From contig JAAYEK010000034.1 in assembly GCA_012728785.1 (NCBI GenBank), positions 1 to 53,204 on the forward strand: a stretch of 53,204 nt of DNA, read 5' to 3'. Position numbers and translations under genes: made by a program. A model generated the notes under the pieces. It saw only the letters and a program-made list of their open reading frames with translations, did no database searches and was not told where the DNA came from. Positions within the stretch are counted from its first letter, which is position 1. Each line of letters opens with the position of its first letter. Source of the DNA: Bacillota bacterium (GTDB taxonomy: Bacteria; Bacillota; UBA4882; UBA8346). Shown piece after piece: positions 30,261 through 38,600 of the stretch.

Positions 30261-30537
30261 TCAGCCCCTACTCTTATGAATCTCCCTCGCTGCAATCACA
30301 CCGGAGATCGAGGCCTGCATCAACACTCTGGTCACTCCGGCGCCGTCTCCCACTGCATATATATTTCGAATCTGGGTCTCCAACCCTTTGCTCAGACTCA
30401 ACCGGGACGAATAAAACTTGACTTCCACTCGCCGGTAACATTTCTTGAATCGCTAATAAATGCTGGTAGGGCAAGACTAAACTTAAGCCCTCGCCGACGC
30501 TGATCAGGTCAAAATATTCGGATAAATGGTTCACCAA
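30261..30537 (-). pseudogene. Frameshifted C-terminal remnant of a COG2509-type FAD-dependent dehydrogenase
   Basis: Second frame reads VKFYSSRLSLSKGLETQIRNIYAVGDGAGVTRVLMQASISGVIAAREIHKSRG*; preceding segment in another frame. Confidence 0.65.
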
Positions 30538-30745
30538 CGTTTACTATATATTCCCAAGATCCGCTTTAGATCTCGACCGGCTTAACCGATTATAAGATTA
30601 GGTTTCCTGGAATACGCCGAAATATGTCCAGTCAACCTTTTATGTATTCAACAATCGGCATAGTTTTCCTTTATTTTATATGTTGGAGGAAAAATCCGGA
30701 AATATGGAGAATAATTGAATGGTAATAATGATTAATTTGTGGTGA

Positions 30746-32392
30746 ATGTGGATGGCTAAAAGAATAATCATGTTTCTATTGTTAGTATCTATTTTTACAT
30801 ATACCGGTTGTGGCGGTGGAGGTGGCGGCAAAAAGAAACAACCACCGCTGTTGAGTACGATTCAAGGCACGGTTACGTTTGATTTGTCGGGATCAACTTC
30901 CCATTACCAAACTAAGTCAATGTCCGCATTTTCAAAATCGGCATTTTTCCCTAAAGCTGCGATTCGTAAAACAAATTTTTCCCCGCAAGCGGTTCCTAAT
31001 GAAAAAATAGTCAAGTTTCGCCCGGAAACCAGCCATTCTCAAGCAGAAGATATCGTAGCCAAAATGGGCGGAAGGATTAAGAAAAAAATCTACGGGACCG
31101 ATTCTACATATTTAGTAACCATCGATGATCAGATCTTTTCCAAATCAACCGCTAACCCATATCCCGAGGTGGAATATATCGAAGACAACTTGATATATCA
31201 AGCTCTGGCTGTTCCCAATGACCCATTATATAAACCGCCTTATAATTGGAACTACAAAATGCTTAATATGGAGAAAGCATGGGAAGTGCTAAAGGAAGAC
31301 AAGATTGGATCCGGCGAGAAAATCATTGTAGCTGTATTGGATACGGGGATTGCGCCGAACCATGAGGATTTGAAAGATAATTTGGTGTCTGGATATGATT
31401 GCGTTGATGGAGATCCAGATCCATCAGACTTGAAAAACGGCCACGGGACACATGTCGCCGGTATAATCGGAGCTATAACAAATAATCAGTACGGCACCGC
31501 CGGTGTAGGTTGGAATGTAGTTAAAATAATGCCGATTCGAGTTTTAGATTCGGAAGGAAAGGGAGATACTCTCACTCTCGTCGAAGGAATCAATAAGGCG
31601 ATTGAAAACGAAGGCGTAAAAGTTATAAATTTGAGTCTGGGACAACCTGGCAAAATCGATGAAACACTTGAGAAAGCAATTAATGATGCTCTCGACGCTA
31701 ATATTACCGTAATCGCCGCAGCAGGCAATGAAGGCGGAGCAGTAACTTCTCCGGCTAATTATGACCCGGTTATCGCTGTGGCGTCTTTGGATCATACTTG
31801 CTCCAGACCTTCCTATTCCAATCATGGCCCGAAAATCGACTTTTGCGCTCCCGGTGGAGGGGAACCCCGAACTCAACACTTAGCGGAATGGGCTGTTAAA
31901 ACGGTCTTCAATACCTACTATTCCGGTTACGCTTATATGGCCGGCACCTCGCAAGCGGCCCCCCACATCTCGGGTCTAGCAGCTTTATTATATGCCCAAG
32001 ATCCGGATATCACCCCGGACAAGGTTGAAGAACGACTTAGGAATTATTGTATTGACCTAGGGAATTCCGGATTCGATGAGTGCTACGGTCACGGTCTTCC
32101 CGATGCATATGCCATATTAAAAAACGACTCTACTCCTTTAGAAATGGCCAATGTGAAAGTCTTTATCGGTACATCGGATGGCGCGATTATTAGCAATTTG
32201 CAACATGTGGGCGCTTCGGGGGACTTCACTCTTTCCGATCTAAATGAAGGGACTTATAATATATGCGCCTTTAACGATTCCAACGGGAATAACATGATCG
32301 ATCCCGGAGAAGCCTACGGTTTTACTCAGGTCTATTTACCAAAAGATACTCTCATAACGGAAGATAAAATTTCTTTAAACAATATTTTGTGA
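30746..32392 (+). CDS. Secreted/lipoprotein S8 family serine protease (subtilisin-like)
   Basis: 548 aa; lipobox-like YTGCG; Asp VAVLDTGIAPNHEDL, His GHGTHVAGIIGA, Ser YMAGTSQAAPHISGLAAL; prodomain VKFRPETSHSQAEDIVAKMGG. Confidence 0.93.
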   Translation: MWMAKRIIMFLLLVSIFTYTGCGGGGGGKKKQPPLLSTIQGTVTFDLSGSTSHYQTKSMSAFSKSAFFPKAAIRKTNFSPQAVPNEKIVKFRPETSHSQAEDIVAKMGGRIKKKIYGTDSTYLVTIDDQIFSKSTANPYPEVEYIEDNLIYQALAVPNDPLYKPPYNWNYKMLNMEKAWEVLKEDKIGSGEKIIVAVLDTGIAPNHEDLKDNLVSGYDCVDGDPDPSDLKNGHGTHVAGIIGAITNNQYGTAGVGWNVVKIMPIRVLDSEGKGDTLTLVEGINKAIENEGVKVINLSLGQPGKIDETLEKAINDALDANITVIAAAGNEGGAVTSPANYDPVIAVASLDHTCSRPSYSNHGPKIDFCAPGGGEPRTQHLAEWAVKTVFNTYYSGYAYMAGTSQAAPHISGLAALLYAQDPDITPDKVEERLRNYCIDLGNSGFDECYGHGLPDAYAILKNDSTPLEMANVKVFIGTSDGAIISNLQHVGASGDFTLSDLNEGTYNICAFNDSNGNNMIDPGEAYGFTQVYLPKDTLITEDKISLNNIL

Positions 32393-32466
32393 ACCTGAGA
32401 ACTTTTAAATAAAGGAATACATCTTCAAGTGCGGTAATATTAAAATACAAACTGAGGTGACTAAAA

Positions 32467-32913
32467 ATGCGTCGAACCTTACTTTTATTGTTATTAGCAA
32501 TCCTAGTTATACCGATAACAAGCGAGGCGACTTTCATGTCCAAAATTTTCGTCGGAACCACCACCGACAAAGCCACTTACAAACAAGGGGAACCTATTGC
32601 CATGGCCTTAACGGTCCTGAACCAAAACTCCAGACCGGAGCAGCTCCGGTTCACCAGTTCTAAGATTTACGACTTCCATCTTTACGATGACGATGACCAA
32701 TTGGTCTGGAAATGGTCTGAGGATAAAATGTTCGCCATGTCCTTGATCGATCTGAAACTAGAATCAAAGCTGCCCCTGACTTACGTGGCAACTTTCAACC
32801 AAATCCCGGCTTCCGGTGAAGGGCTAAAACCGGGAAAATATCAGTTGGTCGGGGAGTTTTGCGCTAGTGATAAAGAATACCGTTCAAAACCGGTAGCAAT
32901 CAAAATTCGCTAA
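32467..32913 (+). CDS. Exported BsuPI-domain (intracellular proteinase inhibitor-like) protein
   Basis: 148 aa; signal peptide; KATYKQGEPIAMALTVLNQNSRPEQLRFTSSKIYDFHLYDDDDQLVWKWSEDKMF...LKPGKYQLVGEF. Confidence 0.75.
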   Translation: MRRTLLLLLLAILVIPITSEATFMSKIFVGTTTDKATYKQGEPIAMALTVLNQNSRPEQLRFTSSKIYDFHLYDDDDQLVWKWSEDKMFAMSLIDLKLESKLPLTYVATFNQIPASGEGLKPGKYQLVGEFCASDKEYRSKPVAIKIR

Positions 32914-33268
32914 AAGTCAAAGGGTAGGAGACTCAACACCATGAAGATCGGTGGGTGGCTCTCGAAAAACGATCAACCCCATGATTAGATCGTTGCGCCG
33001 CCCTTCAAAATCGATCAGCCCCATGACATAGTCTTATCAAGACGATATAAGTCCAAACCACAAATCAGCAATATTGGACTATCTAACTGATTCCTATAGA
33101 CAAGAATACAGGCAAAATGATCTAAAATGACTTCAAAGCATCAACAGTTCGTGGGCATTTGTTTACATTGACATCTTAAATCAGCCATCGGTACTGTCTT
33201 CTGTCTTCTGTCCACTATAGGCGTAAAATAATTTCTCTAGCTCCCCCAATTTCTGCTATACTTAAACC

Positions 33269-33883
33269 ATGAACTATTCTGCCTATACTACAATCGATCA
33301 CCCCGCCGCCGCCGAATTGACCGTAGAACGCTCCCGTTTTATCGGCCATTGCCGTGAGGTGGCCTCTGAAACCGAGGCTAAGGCATTTGTCGCCCAAATC
33401 CGGGAGGAACACTCCCAGGCCAGCCATAATTGTTACGCCTACCGGATCGGCCCTATTGATAACCCAATCGAATACTTTAACGACCATGGCGAACCAAGCG
33501 GCACTGCGGGCAAACCGATCCTTGGAGCCATTCAGCGATTAAATATGACCAATGTGGTGGTAGTAGTCACCCGCTACTTCGGCGGTAAAAAGCTGGGGGT
33601 AAGAGGTTTAATCGAGGCTTACGGCCAGACGGCAACGCTAGTACTTAATGAAGCCGGGAGTGTTGTTAGGGTGCCCAAGTTTAAGGCCATATTGGTATAC
33701 AATTATTCCGAGCATTCCTTAGTCTTGCACCGGTTGCAACAAGTCGAGGCCGAAATAGTAAATACAGAATATACCGATTTGGTTACCCTTGAAATAGCGG
33801 TACCTGTTGTAAATGAGCAAGAGTTTTTGAGTGTAATTAACGAGCTTCCTTTTTTAAAAGTCGACATTCCTACAAAACAATAA
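33269..33883 (+). CDS. YigZ/IMPACT family protein
   Basis: 204 aa; ERSRFIGHCREVASETEAKAFVAQIREEHSQASHNCYAYRIG, FNDHGEPSGTAGKPILGAI, VVVVTRYFGGKKLGVRGLIEAYG. Confidence 0.94.
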   Translation: MNYSAYTTIDHPAAAELTVERSRFIGHCREVASETEAKAFVAQIREEHSQASHNCYAYRIGPIDNPIEYFNDHGEPSGTAGKPILGAIQRLNMTNVVVVVTRYFGGKKLGVRGLIEAYGQTATLVLNEAGSVVRVPKFKAILVYNYSEHSLVLHRLQQVEAEIVNTEYTDLVTLEIAVPVVNEQEFLSVINELPFLKVDIPTKQ

Positions 33884-34040
33884 CCTCATTATCCTTCGCT
33901 CAATTCATCAAATTTGAACTTCAAAAATTTTATATATGTTATCTTTTTTCATTTTGGGTTAGCTAAATAGTTTGCTTTTTTGTTAATAAAATTGATTAAA
34001 TAGACTAAAAGTATTAATTTTTCCAATTTGCCAGTAGAGC

Positions 34041-34069
34041 TTGACCAAATATATTGTTAATGGTAAAAT
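34041..34069 (+). promoter_or_regulatory. Sigma-70/A-like promoter of the OMP gene
   Basis: TTGACC - 17 nt - TAAAAT; AGGAGG precedes the ATG at 34125. Confidence 0.65.
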
Positions 34070-34124
34070 TTAAATGTATTGTGTAGATTATACAATATAT
34101 TAAAATTACCAAGGAGGAATTTAT

Positions 34125-34727
34125 ATGAAAAAAGTAATCATCCTATTTGCTCTAGTCAGTTTAATGGTATTTGCTCTTTCTATTAGCGCGCTCGGGGCTG
34201 GCTCGGTCTACTTTGACTACATTGTTGATGGAGAATGGGAGGAAGCTGATTTAACTGGTTTTGTTATAGGAGGAGAATACAAAACAGACACTTTTAAAAT
34301 CGGTTTCGACTACCTACTTGGAGAGATTGAATCTGAAATAGACTTGGATTACACCCAGTATATATTAAAAGGCGGTTACGGAATTAACGAAAATATTTTT
34401 ATAACATTATCATGGTTTGATTTAACTCAAGAATATATTGAGTTGGAAGCCACAATTGATGGACTTCTTTTAGGAGCAGATCTCTCTTATGATTTATCAG
34501 AACAACTCACTTTTGAAGGTTCTTTAGGCATCTCCGTTACAGGAAAATTCACAGAAACCGATGAGGATAGCGTGGACGCTGATTTTACTGCTCTTAAATT
34601 AAAATTAATCTATAACGTTTCCGATAATATTGGGGTTGCTATCGGTTACAATAATATTTCAATAGAAGTTGAAGACAATGAGGCAGATTTAAACTACATG
34701 ACTCTTGGGGCCGCTTATAAATTCTAA
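34125..34727 (+). CDS. Outer-membrane beta-barrel-like protein
   Basis: 200 aa; signal peptide, alternating amphipathic strands, C-terminal ...MTLGAAYKF ending in Phe. Confidence 0.75.
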   Translation: MKKVIILFALVSLMVFALSISALGAGSVYFDYIVDGEWEEADLTGFVIGGEYKTDTFKIGFDYLLGEIESEIDLDYTQYILKGGYGINENIFITLSWFDLTQEYIELEATIDGLLLGADLSYDLSEQLTFEGSLGISVTGKFTETDEDSVDADFTALKLKLIYNVSDNIGVAIGYNNISIEVEDNEADLNYMTLGAAYKF

Positions 34728-34753
34728 AATCAACATTATATTATTCAAAAAGC

Positions 34754-34792
34754 CAAAAGAGCTTATCATTTAGAGGATAAGCTCTTTTGCTT
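34754..34792 (+). terminator. Terminator of the OMP gene
   Basis: CAAAAGAGCTTATC - atttagag - GATAAGCTCTTTTG, perfect 14-bp stem. Confidence 0.75.
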
Positions 34793-34879
34793 GATTATAT
34801 CAAAATGTCCGAAAAAATCCTCTTGAAAAAAGCCCGAACCTGTGGTAGGATAATTCTACACGCTATTCCATAGAACTTT

Positions 34880-34966
34880 GCCGAAGTGGCGGAATTGGCA
34901 GACGCAGTGGACTCAAAATCCACCGCCGTTAAAAGCGTGCCGGTTCGAGTCCGGCCTTCGGCACCA
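34880..34966 (+). tRNA. tRNA-Leu (CAA)
   Basis: Acceptor GCCGAAG/CTTCGGC, anticodon stem-loop GTGGA-CTCAAAA-TCCAC, variable arm, T-arm CCGGTTCGAGTCCGG, encoded CCA. Confidence 0.95.
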
Positions 34967-35180
34967 AAGATTATAAAACCGGTGAAACCGGTTTTTCTTG
35001 TTTTAAGGTCGGACTCTGAACCGGCTGCGAACCAGGGATGGTGAGCATACCGGTTCGGATCACGATGATGATGGCGAGCTTTGCGAGCCCTGACCGGCCT
35101 TCGGCACCAAAGATTATAAAACCGGTGAAACCGGTTTTTCTTGTTTTATGGCCGGACTCTGAACCGGCTGCGAACCAGGG
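34951..35180 (+). repeat. Direct duplication (offset 143 bp) of tRNA-Leu 3' end + terminator + 3' flank
   Basis: 34951-35037 and 35094-35180: CCGGCCTTCGGCACCAAAGATTATAAAACCGGTGAAACCGGTTTTTCTTGTTTTA[A/T]GG[T/C]CGGACTCTGAACCGGCTGCGAACCAGGG, two mismatches seen. Confidence 0.95.
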
Positions 35181-35287
35181 TCACCAAATTGTATTCTATA
35201 AAATTGATGATGGACAAAAATCTTTACTGCCAGATATTTTGTCCATCATTTTTTATTGATATGGTTGAATACAATTTGCATAGGTGA
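35181..35287. mobile_element. MITE-like hairpin element inserted in the second tRNA-scar copy
   Basis: TCACC / GGTGA termini, outer arms CAAATTGTATTC (35185-35196) / GAATACAATTTG (35267-35278), inner arms ATGATGGACAAAA (35207-35219) / TTTTGTCCATCAT (35237-35249). Confidence 0.6.
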
Positions 35288-35319
35288 ACACGCCGGTTCG
35301 GATCAGGATGGATGATAAA

Positions 35320-35354
35320 AAGAAACTCCTTGTAATAATAAGGAGTATTTTTAT
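35320..35354. terminator. Bidirectional terminator-like hairpin
   Basis: ACTCCTT-gtaataat-AAGGAGT flanked by A-rich and T-rich tracts. Confidence 0.65.
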
Positions 35355-35364
35355 TGCGATAACT

Positions 35365-35613
35365 TTAAATGACTCTGCCTTGATAGACCCGTTTAATCTC
35401 AAACCGGGTATTGTTGATCTCATTGATCGCCTGCATTAATTGGTGATGTTCCGCCCGATTCTCCTTCAACTCGGATTCCACTTTGTCCAGCCGCTGTTCT
35501 ACCTTTGCCAAACGCCCGTCAATGCCGTCCAATCGCTGGTGAACACCTTCAAATTGGCGGTTAATATTATTGGTTAAGGACTCAAAAAGAACAATAATTT
35601 TTTGATCATCCAT
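35365..35613 (-). CDS. Small coiled-coil protein
   Basis: MDDQKIIVLFESLTNNINRQFEGVHQRLDGIDGRLAKVEQRLDKVESELKENRAEHHQLMQ; heptad pattern. ORF extends to 35643. Confidence 0.65.
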   Translation of the reverse strand: MDDQKIIVLFESLTNNINRQFEGVHQRLDGIDGRLAKVEQRLDKVESELKENRAEHHQLMQAINEINNTRFEIKRVYQGRVI

Positions 35614-35679
35614 ATCATCACCCCGAGAATACATATTAAACATTTATTTGGAAATTCCTTCTACCTAAAAATGATTTAA

Positions 35680-38600
35680 CTAGTTGCTCATGATTTCCAG
35701 CTTCAATCTCCCCGTAACCCTCAACAATTGGATCTCCGCCAAATAGAGCTCGCTCTTATACTTTTCATAATCAACTAGGGCTTTGTGATAATCAGCTTGA
35801 GCGTCCAACACTTCCTTAACCGATACCAAACCTAATTTTAATTTGGCTTCCATCGCATCAAAGTAAATCCGTTTTGACCTTACTTGAATAGCCCCGTTCT
35901 TCACCTCATCAAATAAATACCGATAATTATAAATTGCTTCTTCTACATCATAAGCGACATTCTTTTCCAACTTGCTCAGTTCGGCCTTTTTTTGTTCAAA
36001 TAAAATTTCTGCTTGCTTGACCCGTTCCCGACGGGCTTTCCCATCAAAAAGGTCCCACCTCAATGATAATTTAAGTGTTCCCGAATCCGAATCTGTCCCG
36101 GCACGCTCGGGATCCTGATATGGGAAAGCGCTAACACTCCCTTTAAGCCGCCATTCTTCGCTGGTTTTATTATCACTTTGATTGGTCAAGGCTAGCCCAG
36201 TCTGATAATCATCTTTATCAATACTCCAATTTATAGTGATGCCCGCCCGTTTCGATAAACGGGCTAACTTCAAGAGGTTTTCGGAACGGTATAAATCTTC
36301 CTGGGCAATTTTCAAATCGGATCTTCCGGATGCCTCGCTACGCATGGCTTCCAAATTTGGTTTCTTACCTTCCATAATTGGTTCAACCGGCTCCAATTCC
36401 AGTTCTGCGTTATGAGCAACCCCAATTAATTGACGAAGGCCGATCCGGGCCAAACGATAAAGCTGCCGGTAACGGTTAACACTGGTTTCGGCTTCAGCAG
36501 CCCTGGCTTCGGCCCCTACCTCATCAATAATACTGGTCATTCCCAGTTTCGACTTGGCCATAATTTCATCATAAAAATCGCGGCTCCGTTCCAAGTTTTC
36601 CTCAGCCAACTCCAAGTCTTTTTTGGCCAAGATCTCTTTCTGATAAGCAGTGATTACCTCATGAATCAAGTTTGATTCCATCACTTCCAGATCCAGTAAG
36701 GAGATTTTTCGAGTGCTTTCGTTCACCAAATCGGCTAAAGACTTTAGGCCGACTAGATTTTTTAAAGAAACTGATTTTTCCGCCGTAACGCTTAACCCGG
36801 CGCTTTCTTCCCCATCGGAATCACTAGCGTCAACTTCCGAATAAAGCTTGAGTTTCTGATCGCTTTGGTCCAGACGATACAGCGACTCAGCGTTCTCCCG
36901 CTTCAAGCGGATAATCTTGCCCGCTTCGCTATTTTCCAAAGCCATGGTAACTGCTTCGGCAATAGTTATTTTTTGGACTTCAGCGGCTTCCATCGGCACG
37001 GAAAACAGCGCCGTTAAACAGCTAATTAATAGAATCCCCAATCCAATCGCGGTGTTTCGGCGTCTACGCTTAATCTTTCGCAACATTTCTTCCACCCCGG
37101 CAAAGATTACCGGAATTAGAATTAGAGTCAAGATAGTGGAAAACGTTAAACCTCCGATAACTGTCCGCGCAAGCGGTGTTTGAGTCTCCGAGCCTTCACC
37201 TATACCCAGCGCCAAAGGTAGCAACCCTAAAACCGTAGTGATAGTGGTCATCAAAATCGGACGCAGCCTCGAACGGGAGCCTTTCAAGATGGCAGTGGCA
37301 AGTCCGACGCCCTGTTCCATTAAAATCCGATAGTAACTAATGAGTACAATAGCATTATTTACAACAACGCCGCCCAGCATAATTAAACCGATATAGACCT
37401 GGGTATTGATATTGGTATCAGTTAAAAATAACGCCAAAATGACCCCGCCCAGAGCAAAAGGTACCGAGAACATAATGATAAAAGGGTCTAAAAATGACTC
37501 AAATTGAGCCGCCATCACCATATATACCAATGCCAAAGCTAAGATCAAGGCAGTTAAGATTTCCAGAGACGACTTCTGCTGTTCTTCATAGTCGCCGGCA
37601 TAATAGATGTTGATTCCCGAAGGTAAAGTTAATTTAGACAGATCCTCCCTAATATCCTTAATTACACTAGAAAGGTCCCGACCGGCAAGACTGGCCGAGA
37701 CAGTCATGTTTCGTTCCTGATCTTTACGCTCGATAGCCGTCGGACTGTTACCCTGGACAATTTCCACTAAGCTCATCAAGGGGACGGTCTGACCTCCCGA
37801 CCCGCTAACTAAAATCCGTCTCAGATCTTGCCAGGAACTACGGTCAGCTTCATCTAAGTAGACCCGAACATCATATTCTTCGCCGTCTTTCCGGTAAATT
37901 GTGGCGATATCTCCTTCAACATTACCCTGAATTGCCTTACCGATCTGAACTGCACTGATTCCTAAGTCGGCAGCCCGTTTCCGGTTAATTTGAACATTCA
38001 ACTCCGGACGTTCCTCTTCCCGGGAAAAAGTGACATCGCCGATTCCGGGTATCTTACCAAGCCGTTCCATCACTAAGTCCGCAACCTGTTTGGCAGTTTC
38101 CTGGTCATACCCCCGAATATCAATATCGATTGGATATTGAGAACCGCCGTACAGCATCCGCATACTATTTTGTTCCCTAATTCTAACCCGCGCCCCGGGA
38201 ATTTTCAAACTTTGTTGAAGCAGCCTAACCACATCCTGAGTGGAACACTCTCTCTGGTTACGACTTTTTAAACGCAGTGTCAGATTAGCGCTTCCGCTAT
38301 AAACCGAAACCTCCATATGCTCCAATTCAGGTACCATTGTATTGATTGAATCTTCAACCAATTTGGCGGTTGAATCCGTCTCTTCCAACCGGGTTCCTTC
38401 CGGTAAATTAAGCCGGACCGAGATCACCCCTTCATCGGTAGTTTGGACCAATTCACTCCCGATTAATGGCCAAAGCATCAGAGTACTTAAAAAAATCAAA
38501 ACCCCTATGGCAAGCACTTTAGCTTTATGGGCCAAACACCATTCCAAGAGCTTTTCGTAGGAATCCTCCCACTGATGTTGAATTTTGACAAAATGACCTT

